A stretch of DNA of 64,000 nucleotides from CAYNZP01 sp964401835 (GTDB lineage: Bacteria; Planctomycetota; Phycisphaerae; SM23-33): positions 124,001-188,000 of the forward strand of contig CAYNZP010000005.1 of NCBI GenBank assembly GCA_964401835.1. Direction: 5' to 3'. The translations under genes were made by a program, and so were the position numbers. Of the stretch, positions 17,948 to 25,787 are shown in pieces. Within the stretch, counting starts at the first letter, position 1. Every line of letters starts with the position of its first letter. Below the pieces are notes generated by a model. The model was not told the DNA's origin. It made no database searches and saw only the letters and a list, made by a program, of their open reading frames with translations.

Positions 17948-18586
17948 CTACTCGCTCTGTTCTTCCTGCTCTTCTTCTTCCTTCTTCTCGCCAATGACTT
18001 CCGGTTCTGCTGCGGCTTCTTCTTCGACTTCTTCGGCCGGGATTTCCTCGGCTATCACGGAGACAGAACAAATCAACATCTCTGGATCATCAAGAAGCTT
18101 GGCGCCCTGCGGCAATTCTACATCACTAGCGTGGATGGAATCGTTAATGTTTAATTCGTTTACCGATACCTTGATATCTTCAGGAATGGCGGTAACAAGG
18201 CACTCAATGTGAATCTCGTTGTGTGCCTGCTGGAGAACACCACCTTCTACAGCACCGGCCGGGGTACCACGAAGAACTATCGGAATGGTAACCTCCACAC
18301 GCTCATCGAGGCTGACACGTGTCAGGTCGACGTGCAGAACATGCTGGCCAAAAGTATCGTACTGGACATCCTTGATGAGGACGTTCTCCTTCTTGCCTTC
18401 CAGGTCAAGTTCGAGAAGTCTTTCGCCATGATGGATCGCCAAATCCACGTCATGCTCATTGAGCGTCACAGACAAAACCTCTTCACCATGGCCGTAAATA
18501 ACGCCCGGTATCAGGCCCTGTTTTCGCAAAGGACGAACCTTGCGAGAACCAACTTCTGTGCGCTTTGTAACTTTCAACAGTGCCAT
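17948..18586 (-). CDS. rplY: 50S ribosomal protein L25, long Ctc-type form
   Basis: Binds 5S rRNA in the large subunit; the long form is called TL5 or Ctc. The 212 aa hold the N-terminal L25 domain (~1-92: RKQGLIPGVIYGHGEEVLSV, DLEGKKENVLIKDVQYD) and the C-terminal TL5 beta domain (~95-180: VPIVLRGTPAGAVEGGVL-type signature, ELNINDSIHASDVELPQGAKLL). A ~35-residue Glu-rich tail ends the protein. It lies 28 nt after prs. Confidence 0.95.
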   Translation of the reverse strand: MALLKVTKRTEVGSRKVRPLRKQGLIPGVIYGHGEEVLSVTLNEHDVDLAIHHGERLLELDLEGKKENVLIKDVQYDTFGQHVLHVDLTRVSLDERVEVTIPIVLRGTPAGAVEGGVLQQAHNEIHIECLVTAIPEDIKVSVNELNINDSIHASDVELPQGAKLLDDPEMLICSVSVIAEEIPAEEVEEEAAAEPEVIGEKKEEEEQEEQSE

Positions 18587-18614
18587 TACTTCACTCCCTA
18601 TCCCACTTCAATAA

Positions 18615-19574
18615 CTATTTGCGGGGCTTGTTAATCATAAACAGACTACTGACTGACTCGTCGTTATGTATCCTGTGAATGGCTTCGCCAATAAGCTCAG
18701 CCACTGAAAGAACCTTTATCTTGCCGAGTTCTTTTATTTTTTCTTCAGGCGTTGGAACAGTGTCGGTGACAACCACCTCATCAATCGGGGCCTCGGACAA
18801 ACGCTGCACCGCTGGACCGCAAAGAACAGAATGCGTCACGCCAACAAATATCTTCTTTGCGCCTTTTTCCTTACAAATCTTCGCTGCGCCGGCGATAGTG
18901 CCAGCTGTGGTAATAACGTCGTCGATCATAAGGACATTTTTGCCTTCAACATCGCCAATGACATGGCTGATTTCGACATCCTGTCCGCTTATGCGACGCT
19001 TATCAATAATCGCAAGATCACCGCTGAATCGCTCTGCATAGACCCTCGCCCGTTTAACGTTGCCGACGTCGGGGCTAACCATTGTCAGGTTTTCGATTTC
19101 CTGCGACATATAGTAACGGCTGAGAACCGGCTCGGCGTGAAGGTTATCGACGGGAATATCGAAGAAACCCTGAATCTGCTCTGCATGCAGATCCATCGTC
19201 AGCACCCGGTCCGCTCCGGCAGTAGCTATCAAGTTTGCAACCAGTTTGGCGGAGATGGGAACTCTCCCCTCATCTTTGCGGTCCTGGCGTGCATAACCAA
19301 AATACGGAACGACGGCCGTAATCCGCTCAGCTGAGGCTCGGCGGGCACAATCGATAAAGATTAAAAGCTCCATCAGTGAATTGTTGACCGGCTCGCTGGT
19401 CGACTGAATGATGAATACATCCTTCCCTCGCACGTCTTCTTCAAGCTTGACGAAAAGCTCTCCATCAGGGAAAGGAGTTATTTTTACCTTTCCAAGCGGC
19501 TGACCCAGATATTCTGAAATCTTCTGAGACAGATCAGGATTGGCGCGTCCGGAAAAGATTTTCATGTTGCCCAT
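18615..19574 (-). CDS. prs: Ribose-phosphate pyrophosphokinase (PRPP synthetase)
   Basis: Makes PRPP from ribose 5-phosphate and ATP for nucleotide, His and Trp synthesis. The 319-aa protein has NMKIFSGRANPDL, the FPDGELFVKL flexible-loop segment, VVPYFGYARQDRKD, the MDLHAEQIQGFFD region and the PRPP-binding loop VLMIDDVITTAGTI. AGGAG lies 6 nt before the ATG at 19574. It is the first protein gene behind tRNA-Gln and the promoter at 19989-20016. Confidence 0.96.
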   Translation of the reverse strand: MGNMKIFSGRANPDLSQKISEYLGQPLGKVKITPFPDGELFVKLEEDVRGKDVFIIQSTSEPVNNSLMELLIFIDCARRASAERITAVVPYFGYARQDRKDEGRVPISAKLVANLIATAGADRVLTMDLHAEQIQGFFDIPVDNLHAEPVLSRYYMSQEIENLTMVSPDVGNVKRARVYAERFSGDLAIIDKRRISGQDVEISHVIGDVEGKNVLMIDDVITTAGTIAGAAKICKEKGAKKIFVGVTHSVLCGPAVQRLSEAPIDEVVVTDTVPTPEEKIKELGKIKVLSVAELIGEAIHRIHNDESVSSLFMINKPRK

Positions 19575-19715
19575 CAACTTCTCCTAATCTTGCAGGCATC
19601 AACTTACCACAATGCCTTTGGCCATCCGGCAAATACCCAAACAAACCAAAAACTTCTATTTCTTCCGTCCTACGCTACGATTGGCTCGCCTGCGTTGGGA
19701 CAGGTCAAAATTCAC

Positions 19716-19787
19716 CTACCCGGCCAGGACTTGAACCTGGAATGGAAGTACCAAAAACTTCTGTGTTACCAATTACACCACCGGGTA
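19716..19787 (-). tRNA. tRNA-Gln (anticodon TTG)
   Basis: A complete 72-nt cloverleaf on the minus strand. The acceptor pairs TACCCGG with CCGGGTA, the D stem GTGT with ACAC, the anticodon stem GAAGT with ACTTC around loop TTTTGGT (anticodon TTG), and the T stem CCAGG with CCTGG around TTCAAGT. The discriminator is G and no CCA is encoded. It precedes prs on the same strand and follows a folded leader. Confidence 0.95.
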
Positions 19788-19888
19788 ACGTTAATATCTT
19801 CCAGCAACAAAGTATTGTAGCTCAGGCACACAATAAGAGCCTGACAATAACGACGTTTAAAACAAAACTTAAGATGTCGCAGCAGTGG

Positions 19889-19965
19889 AACCGTCCGGAG
19901 GCTCGAGCAATCGGCCGCGACCTCGTTGCCCGCTTCCCGCCTGGGAGCGCCCCATGCGAACGGCT
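19889..19965 (-). ncRNA. Predicted three-way-junction leader upstream of tRNA-Gln and prs
   Basis: Between the promoter at 19989-20016 and tRNA-Gln lies a GC-rich segment that folds by eye into a junction. A closing stem AGCCGT/ACGGTT (19960-19965 with 19889-19894) and an inner GGGGC/GCCTC stem enclose two hairpins: GCTCCC/GGGAAGC with one bulge and loop AGGC, and GCAA/TTGC enclosing GGTC/GGCC. No T-tract follows, so the transcript probably continues into the tRNA. No known RNA family was recognised. The rest of 19788-20154 shows no gene. Confidence 0.4.
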
Positions 19966-19988
19966 AAAACAATGCGCCAAGGGGGAAT

Positions 19989-20016
19989 ATGATACCAATC
20001 GGGCCAGAAGTGTCAA
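19989..20016 (-). promoter_or_regulatory. Sigma-70 promoter for the tRNA-Gln/prs run
   Basis: Minus strand -35 TTGACA (20011-20016), 16-nt spacer, -10 TATCAT (19989-19994); predicted start near 19982. It is the only strong promoter seen between the DUF401 gene and tRNA-Gln on this strand. It may serve the whole prs-to-proB run. Confidence 0.7.
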
Positions 20017-20154
20017 CAAGCAAAATTTGACATTTCCACAAAATCACAGCCGCCCTGATGAAGGCGGAAACGTGAATCTCTTCATATAGAAATCTCGCAA
20101 CTGGTTCGATAAAACCGTTTGAACAGCTCGGTTATCCGTGCTACAAGCAGCTTC

Positions 20155-21471
20155 ATGACCGCACTTTGCTTTACACTTGGTTCCTTCGCGCTGATATTAA
20201 TCCTGGCCAGGCTGAGGGTTCCGCTCTGGCTGGGGATATTCGCCGGCGCCATTGCCATCGGGATAGCGTTCGGCCTTGATGCAGGCCAAATTGCCAGCGG
20301 GGTTCTCTACGGCACTATCAAGGCACGAACCTTCGCCCTTGCAATAATAACTGCCTCCCTGCTGATTATCTCGGAGATACTCCAAACGACCGGCCAGCTC
20401 GAAAGAATAGTTGGCATTACCAAGGCGTTTTTTCGTCGGCCCGCTGTTACCATGGCTGCCCTACCGGCACTTATCGGGCTATTGCCGATGCCCGGAGGTG
20501 CCCTGTTTTCCGCTCCCATGGTCAAGTCGGCTGCAGGCGAGAGTAAAAACGACAGCGGCTTAATGTCGGGAATCAATTACTGGTTCCGGCACGTCTGGGA
20601 GCACGCCTGGCCACTGTATCCAGGAGTTATCCTCGCGATATCAATAACTCAAAGCGATGTCGGCATGTTCGTAGCTTTCCAGTTTCCGCTTTGCCTTGCG
20701 ATGATCGCAGCCGGGGTAATTATTCTTCGCAGGGTACATCCAGACTTGCAGATCTCCGCACCGAAACCGCCAACTGGAACGAAATGGAAACTATTAGGCG
20801 TAACTTCACCTATCTGGGTGATACTCATAGTCTGGGCAATAGCGACGATAGCTTTCAAACTCACACCCGCCGAATATTTCGCCTTCGACAAAAGCAGCGA
20901 CGGCCAGCAAAACAAGCGATTTGTTCTTGGGTACATACCGATGATACTCGGTCTGGTGGTAAGTTTATTCTGGACGATAAAGACCAGCGGAATCGAACAT
21001 CAGCCTTTACTGAAAATATTTACGCACAAATCCATCTATAAACTTGTCGCCCTGATAGTGTCGGTCATGATTTTTCAGGAACTACTGGCTCGGGTGGATG
21101 CTGCTCCTAAAATCGCCGAAGAACTCAAATCTATTCACGTGCCCGTGGTGCTGGTTGTAATGATTTTGCCGTTCATTGCCGGCATGGTTACAGGAGTTGC
21201 GATGGGATTTGTGGGCATAAGCTTTCCGATTGTGCTGGGCCTTGTTACAACAATGCCGGGAGGCCCATCAATCAGGCCATACGTCGCGCTTGCATATGCA
21301 TGGGGGCACTTGGGGCAGATGATGAGCCCGCTGCATATCTGCCACATTGTCAGCAATGAATATTTCGGAACGACTTTTGGTCCAAGCTATCGAAATATAC
21401 TGCCGGCGGGAATTACGATGGCTGTTTTAGGAACGACATACTTTGCAATATTGAATTTCGTGTTGAATTAA
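20155..21471 (+). CDS. DUF401 family integral membrane permease
   Basis: About 438 aa with roughly 11-12 hydrophobic segments, resembling the DUF401 family, which is related to GntP-type carboxylate transporters. Conserved-looking stretches are LLPMPGGALFSAPMV, where the PMPGG loop is a family hallmark, WFRHVWEHAWPLYPG, and AWGHLGQMMSPLHICHI near the C-terminus. The substrate is not known for the family. The start is uncertain: ATG at 20155 lacks a clear ribosome-binding site, and an in-frame TTG at 20119 is an alternative. It stands alone between the prs promoter and the convergent tatD. Confidence 0.8.
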   Translation: MTALCFTLGSFALILILARLRVPLWLGIFAGAIAIGIAFGLDAGQIASGVLYGTIKARTFALAIITASLLIISEILQTTGQLERIVGITKAFFRRPAVTMAALPALIGLLPMPGGALFSAPMVKSAAGESKNDSGLMSGINYWFRHVWEHAWPLYPGVILAISITQSDVGMFVAFQFPLCLAMIAAGVIILRRVHPDLQISAPKPPTGTKWKLLGVTSPIWVILIVWAIATIAFKLTPAEYFAFDKSSDGQQNKRFVLGYIPMILGLVVSLFWTIKTSGIEHQPLLKIFTHKSIYKLVALIVSVMIFQELLARVDAAPKIAEELKSIHVPVVLVVMILPFIAGMVTGVAMGFVGISFPIVLGLVTTMPGGPSIRPYVALAYAWGHLGQMMSPLHICHIVSNEYFGTTFGPSYRNILPAGITMAVLGTTYFAILNFVLN

Positions 21472-21492
21472 CGTGCCCGTTTCTAGCCAGCC

Positions 21493-22272
21493 CTATTCAA
21501 TTTCAAGGCCAAAGAATCGTACTGCGTTTTGTGTAGTTAACTCAGCTATTTCTTCCTGTGAAGTCCCCCGGACTTTCGCCAGACATGACGCAACATGGGC
21601 TACATTTGCTGGCTCGTTGGCCTTCATCTTTCTAACCGGCTCGGGAGTAAGAAACGGCGAGTCCGTTTCTATCAGGATTCGATCGTCAGGAACTGTCATC
21701 GCCGACTCGCGAAGTTCCGCTGCCCTATTGAAGGTTACTATCCCGGCAAAGCTTATCATCGCACCCATATCAATTGCCCGCCTGGCGTTGATTGGCCCTT
21801 CAGTGAAGGAATGAAAAATAACTCTCGAGCCATCGACGCCTGATTCATTCAAAATCGAAACAGTATCGTCAAATGCTTCTCGCGTATGAATTACTATAGC
21901 CCCAGTGAGTTCTTTGGCCAAATCCAGCTGCTGTGCAAAAACTTTCCGCTGAACTTTCGGTGGCGAGAAATTGTAATGATAGTCCAGTCCTATCTCGCCA
22001 ACAGCGACGCACTTCTCGCTGCCGGCCAGGGCCTGTATCTGCTTCAACTCTTCGCTGCCCGCATTGACAGCATCGTGCGGATGGACGCCGGCAGTGAAAT
22101 AAACCTGCGGGAATCTCGCTGCCAGGCCATAGGCCGTCTTTGATTCATGAACATCCGCCCCGGCACAAATAACCGCCACCACCCCAGCGGCTTTTGCACG
22201 CTCAAGCACAGCCTGCGTTTCCTGACGAAGTCGACCGTGGGCAAGATGACAATGTGTATCAATTAATCTCAT
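21493..22272 (-). CDS. tatD: TatD family metal-dependent hydrolase
   Basis: Amidohydrolase-fold enzyme; characterised TatD proteins are 3'-5' DNA/RNA exonucleases or D-aminoacyl-tRNA deacylases. The 259 aa keep the metal ligands in IDTHCHLAH, the GEIGLDYHYNFSP motif, QQLDLAKELTGAIVIHTREA, IFHSFTEG and LIETDSPFLTP. It starts 6 nt after the yraN stop at the end of the rpsP operon. Confidence 0.94.
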   Translation of the reverse strand: MRLIDTHCHLAHGRLRQETQAVLERAKAAGVVAVICAGADVHESKTAYGLAARFPQVYFTAGVHPHDAVNAGSEELKQIQALAGSEKCVAVGEIGLDYHYNFSPPKVQRKVFAQQLDLAKELTGAIVIHTREAFDDTVSILNESGVDGSRVIFHSFTEGPINARRAIDMGAMISFAGIVTFNRAAELRESAMTVPDDRILIETDSPFLTPEPVRKMKANEPANVAHVASCLAKVRGTSQEEIAELTTQNAVRFFGLEIE

Positions 22273-22278
22273 AGTTTC

Positions 22279-22668
22279 CTAGAACGCTTCCTTAATATGT
22301 CTGATTTCCGGCTTCTGGCCTTGGCGCATAATGACGGAAACCACATCGAAACGAACATTAAATCCGTCCGTATCGCGATTTGAAAGATAATACCTGGCTG
22401 CCTTTTGGATGTGAACCTGCTTTTGATTATCGACGGCCGATTCGGGATCAGTATAACGGTCGGAGCTTCGCGTCTTTACTTCTACGAAGCAGAGAGTTTC
22501 CACACCATCGGTTTTGCGTGTGGATTTATCCAGTGCTATAAGATCTATTTCGCCTGAAGCGCAGCGGAAATTTTCGGCAAGAATTTTCAGGCCTGAGCGT
22601 TTGAGGAAGCGCCTTGCGATGGATTCGCCTTTTTGACCCAACGGCTTATGGTTCCCGAAGGGCCACAT
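22279..22668 (-). CDS. yraN: UPF0102 YraN-type endonuclease-like protein
   Basis: Small PD-(D/E)XK-fold protein of unknown cellular role, common near rplS. The 129 aa contain ESIARRFLKRSGLKILAENFR, the acidic GEIDLIALD and FVEVKTRSS, which together form the predicted nuclease core. It follows rplS by 5 nt. Confidence 0.92.
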   Translation of the reverse strand: MWPFGNHKPLGQKGESIARRFLKRSGLKILAENFRCASGEIDLIALDKSTRKTDGVETLCFVEVKTRSSDRYTDPESAVDNQKQVHIQKAARYYLSNRDTDGFNVRFDVVSVIMRQGQKPEIRHIKEAF

Positions 22669-22673
22669 GACGA

Positions 22674-23117
22674 TTATTCCTCGCTGCTGGCTTCGGCAGT
22701 TTCTTCGGCAGTGGCAGCAGCTTCGGCGGCTTTGGCGGCTTTGGCGGCAGCGCTCTGCTTTTTGGTGGGCTTGCGGATTTCTTTAAGGCGTGTAGCCTTG
22801 CCGATACGATCTCGCAGGAAGTAAAGCTTTGCCCGACGCACCTTGCCAGAGCGGACTACTTCGATGCTTGCCACCTTTGGGTTGTGAATGGGGAAGGTTC
22901 TTTCGACGCCTTCGTTGTTTACGATTCGCCTGACGGTGAATGTTTCGGATACGCCGGAGCCTTTGCGGGCGATTACAACGCCAGTAAAAACCTGTATGCG
23001 TTCCTTGTCGCCTTCAACGATACGCACGGAAACGTTGACCGTATCACCGATCTTAAACGAAGGGACATCCTGTTTCAGGCTGGATTCGGCAGCTATATTC
23101 AACAACTCCTGACTCAC
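22674..23117 (-). CDS. rplS: 50S ribosomal protein L19 with Ala/Glu tail
   Basis: L19 lies at the subunit interface and contributes to bridges with 16S rRNA. The core is typical: PSFKIGDTVNVSVRIVEGDKERIQVFTGVVI and VRRAKLYFLRDRIGKATRLKE. Beyond the usual ~115 residues there is a ~30-residue tail of Ala and Lys turning to Glu, ending EASSEE. GTG at 23117 is the start: AGGAG sits 6 nt upstream and conserved sequence follows. Confidence 0.95.
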   Translation of the reverse strand: MSQELLNIAAESSLKQDVPSFKIGDTVNVSVRIVEGDKERIQVFTGVVIARKGSGVSETFTVRRIVNNEGVERTFPIHNPKVASIEVVRSGKVRRAKLYFLRDRIGKATRLKEIRKPTKKQSAAAKAAKAAEAAATAEETAEASSEE

Positions 23118-23139
23118 GGCAATTCTCCTGTAATAGCAA

Positions 23140-23847
23140 TCAGCTATCAGCTTTTTTGTTATATTTTTCCCATAAATCCGGGCGGCGCTGTTGCGTCCGC
23201 AGCTTTGCCTGCTCCAGGCGCCACTGGGCAATTTTGCCGTGGTCGCCGCTGAGCAGTATTTCCGGCACCGCCATATCCCTGAACTCCCGCGGACGGGTGT
23301 AATGAGGATATTCCAGCAAACCCATGGAAAACGACTCCTCATGGGTAGATTCTTCTTTTCCAAGTGCTCCGGGCAACAGTCTCACAACGGCATCAACCAG
23401 CGCCATCGCCGCTACCTCTCCGCCGGAGAGGACGAAATCGCCCAGGCTTACTTCCTCATCGGCAAGGCCTTGCCGGATTCGTTCGTCGAATCCCTCATAA
23501 TGCCCTGCCAGCAATATCAGCCGAGGTTCTTTGGCAAGCTCTGTAACCAACTTCTGGTCCAGTGGCCTGCCCTGCGGGCTTAACATTAAAACCTTGCCCG
23601 GCTGAGTAGTCTGTTTTCTCACAGACTCGACGGCATCAAAAACCGGCTGGCACATCATTACCATTCCGGGCCCGCCGCCAAACGGAGTATCGTCCACCGT
23701 GCCGTAAGCATCAGTGGCGAAGTCCCGTATATTAGTAAGGTGCAGATCTACCAATGACCGCTCAATAGCCCTGCCGACTATGCTCGCTGAAGCAAAGCCA
23801 TCGAACATCTCGCAAAACAGCGTAAGAATGTCGATGCGTAGGGCCAT
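23140..23847 (-). CDS. trmD: tRNA (guanine37-N1)-methyltransferase
   Basis: SPOUT-fold methyltransferase that makes m1G37, preventing frameshifting. The 235 aa show RIDILTLFCEMFDGF, DDTPFGGGPGMVM, the trefoil-knot segments LLAGHYEGFDERI and SLGDFVLSGGEVAAM, and the EESFSMGLLEYPHYTRPREF substrate segment. It sits between rpsP and rplS. rimM, which usually lies between rpsP and trmD, is absent here. Confidence 0.97.
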   Translation of the reverse strand: MALRIDILTLFCEMFDGFASASIVGRAIERSLVDLHLTNIRDFATDAYGTVDDTPFGGGPGMVMMCQPVFDAVESVRKQTTQPGKVLMLSPQGRPLDQKLVTELAKEPRLILLAGHYEGFDERIRQGLADEEVSLGDFVLSGGEVAAMALVDAVVRLLPGALGKEESTHEESFSMGLLEYPHYTRPREFRDMAVPEILLSGDHGKIAQWRLEQAKLRTQQRRPDLWEKYNKKADS

Positions 23848-23907
23848 GGCATTTCCGACCTCACGTTAAAATCTCAACGAAGAACAATTGCTCGCTGAGT
23901 TAATCCG

Positions 23908-24159
23908 TTAACAAGGAATGCCTTGGCGCTTCAGCAGGTCCTTAACCGTTTCGGACGGCTGGGCACCAACGCTGATCCAGTGCTCGATTCTCTCGCGATT
24001 CAACGAAATCTGCTGGTCAGACTCTTTTGCATTCGGGTCATACCAGCCGAGTTCCTCGATTACGCGACCATCGCGCGGACTGCGGGAATCCATAGCGCTA
24101 AGCCGGAAAAAGCTTCTGTGCCGCCTGCCTAATCTTTTCAGCCTCAATTTGACTGCCAC
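23908..24159 (-). CDS. rpsP: 30S ribosomal protein S16
   Basis: Assembly protein of the 30S body. The 83 aa have VKLRLKRLGRRHRSFFRL, MDSRSPRDGRVIEELGWYDP and the C-terminal HWISVGAQPSETVKDLLKRQG. The start is GTG at 24159, with GGAGAG upstream, since conserved sequence begins there. First gene of the operon behind the promoter at 24280-24307. Confidence 0.95.
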   Translation of the reverse strand: MAVKLRLKRLGRRHRSFFRLSAMDSRSPRDGRVIEELGWYDPNAKESDQQISLNRERIEHWISVGAQPSETVKDLLKRQGIPC

Positions 24160-24279
24160 GAATATACTCTCCAACTGTTTAACGAGGCCCCAACTTAAAC
24201 TCGCAAAGGCCTCTTACCATCTGCCCACCAAACTGCAACGGCAGGCGAATCAAATATCTTCACATCTCGCGAATCGGGT

Positions 24280-24307
24280 ATTCTAGCGTAAGGCTTTTTC
24301 TCTGCAA
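24280..24307 (-). promoter_or_regulatory. Promoter of the rpsP-trmD-rplS-yraN-tatD operon
   Basis: Minus strand -35 TTGCAG (24302-24307), 16-nt spacer, -10 TAGAAT (24280-24285); predicted start about 24273, leaving a ~115-nt leader before rpsP. Five T-runs on the plus strand (A-tracts on the coding strand) between 24310 and 24361 lie directly upstream and could act as an UP element. Confidence 0.65.
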
Positions 24308-24309
24308 GC

Positions 24310-24361
24310 TTTTTCGGGAAGGTTTTTTGCAGGTTTTTTTGCGTATTTTTTGAGATTTTTT
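24310..24361. other. Helically spaced A/T-tracts (predicted curved DNA)
   Basis: T-runs of 5, 6, 7, 6 and 6 bases start at 24310, 24323, 24334, 24346 and 24356, that is 10-13 bp apart, close to one helical turn. Such phasing is known to bend DNA. The block lies just upstream of the rpsP -35 box, between it and the divergent promoter at 24428-24456. Confidence 0.5.
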
Positions 24362-24427
24362 CGTAACAGGAACCTTGGAAGATATGAAAATATCGTATTT
24401 TAGTTAAAAAACTTTGCCGAACCCCGC

Positions 24428-24456
24428 TTGACCTTTGCCATTCAAACAGCCATAAT
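24428..24456 (+). promoter_or_regulatory. Promoter of the zinc-ribbon/rnh/dnaG group
   Basis: -35 TTGACC (24428-24433), 17-nt spacer, -10 CATAAT (24451-24456). The predicted start near 24463 is about 35 nt before the gene at 24498. Confidence 0.7.
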
Positions 24457-24497
24457 GCTGAGTTCCTGTACATTTTTAAAAGTAAAGAGGTCTTGGC

Positions 24498-25244
24498 ATG
24501 GGACAATTGATTCAAGCCTTGCTTAATTTGCAGGCCGTCGAAAGCGACCTGGCCCACGTAAAGGGCAAGTTAAGGCTCAGACAGCGAGCGGTTACGTCGC
24601 AGGAAAATCATATAGTTAAGCTTCGTAGCGACTGGGATTCACTTCACAATCAGGCCAACGAGCGGAAGATGGCTGCCGACGGGTTGGAACTGGAATTAAA
24701 AACCCGCGAAGAGCAAGTCACGAAACTCCGCAAAGACCTAAACACGGCCAAGACTAACAAAGAATACGCTTCAATTCTTACCCAGATTAACACTATCAAG
24801 GCTGACAATTCCAAAGTCGAGGAAGAAACCCTCAAGATAATGCAGGAAATTGACGGCATAAAGACCGAGAGCGACCAGATTAAGCAACAACTCGAGGAAG
24901 AAGAAAAACGCCTCGAAGAAATCCGCAAACAAAGCGATGAAGAGATCGAAAAACTCAGCACGATGATGGCTGAGCTGGAAGCTAAACGCAGCGAAGCAGC
25001 AAAGGACGTTCCAGCCAAGGAATTGACTGTCTTCAAGAGAATGGCTGAACAATACAGTGGCGACGCTATGGCAGTAATCGAGGAACACGGCAAAAGGCCT
25101 CCGTTCAGCTATATCTGTGGTGGCTGTTTTATGAGCCTCAATGCCGAGCATGCAAACGCCCTCAGCTCTCGCGACGAGATAAGAAACTGCGACAACTGCG
25201 GGCGTATTCTTTATCTGGTGGAACAGGAAAAGACAAAGGCCTGA
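24498..25244 (+). CDS. Coiled-coil protein with C-terminal C4 zinc ribbon
   Basis: 248 aa. Residues ~1-180 are a charged, Glu/Lys/Leu-rich double coiled coil. Residues ~195-245 carry a C4 zinc ribbon, CGGCF and CDNCG, of the type named zf-RING_7/DUF164. The fold is shared with CdsZ-like proteins and with H. pylori HP0958, an RpoN chaperone involved in flagellar gene expression. Function here is unknown; a nucleic-acid or protein scaffold is plausible. AGAGG lies upstream of the ATG. It leads a run that continues with an RNase HI-like gene, dnaG and rpoD. Confidence 0.88.
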   Translation: MGQLIQALLNLQAVESDLAHVKGKLRLRQRAVTSQENHIVKLRSDWDSLHNQANERKMAADGLELELKTREEQVTKLRKDLNTAKTNKEYASILTQINTIKADNSKVEEETLKIMQEIDGIKTESDQIKQQLEEEEKRLEEIRKQSDEEIEKLSTMMAELEAKRSEAAKDVPAKELTVFKRMAEQYSGDAMAVIEEHGKRPPFSYICGGCFMSLNAEHANALSSRDEIRNCDNCGRILYLVEQEKTKA

Positions 25245-25263
25245 GGATAACGGGTTTCCATAT

Positions 25264-25695
25264 ATGTCCCAAAACCCACTTCGCGTAATTATAAACATTG
25301 ACGGCGGCGCACGCGGAAATCCCGGACCAGCCGGTGCCGGCGTGGTCATCCGCACAGCAGACGACAATACCACAATCCATGCATCCGGCAAGTTTCTAGG
25401 AAAAGCTACGAACAACATTGCTGAATACTCCGCCCTTCTGGCCGGCATGGAAGCTGCTGCAAAATTAAACGCAACCGAACTGGAAATCCTCAGCGATTCA
25501 GAACTGCTCGTAAAACAGATGAATGGCGAGTACAGGGTCAAAAACGAAGGCCTACGCCCTCTCTTCGAGCGGGCAAATGTTCTTATCGGCCAATTTAACA
25601 GCTGCACCATTAAACACATCGGACGCGAAGAAAACACTGTTGCCGATGGTCTTGTAAACAGGGCAATTAATCTCGGACGTGATGTCGAAGAGTAA
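25264..25695 (+). CDS. RNase HI family protein
   Basis: 143-aa RNase H-fold protein of the short, single-domain type often annotated as reverse-transcriptase-like or RNase HI. The four acidic catalytic positions are visible: NIDGGARGNPGPAG (Asp), NNIAEYSALLAG (Glu), ILSDSELLVKQM (Asp) and TVADGLVNRA (Asp). RNase HI cleaves RNA in RNA-DNA hybrids, fitting its place upstream of dnaG. The N-terminal hybrid-binding domain of some relatives is missing, so activity is inferred from the active site alone. Confidence 0.9.
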   Translation: MSQNPLRVIINIDGGARGNPGPAGAGVVIRTADDNTTIHASGKFLGKATNNIAEYSALLAGMEAAAKLNATELEILSDSELLVKQMNGEYRVKNEGLRPLFERANVLIGQFNSCTIKHIGREENTVADGLVNRAINLGRDVEE

Positions 25696-25787
25696 TTCCC
25701 TTCAAAGTCCAATAAGCTGTTGAATCAAATAGAAAGCAAAAATAAGCTACCTTACATCTATTAGTTAGCTTTGGGCATGGAGGTTTA

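Noticed and set aside
20027..20032. Plus-strand TTGACA before the DUF401 gene as its promoter
   Set aside because: No -10-like hexamer occurs 15-19 bases downstream on the plus strand.
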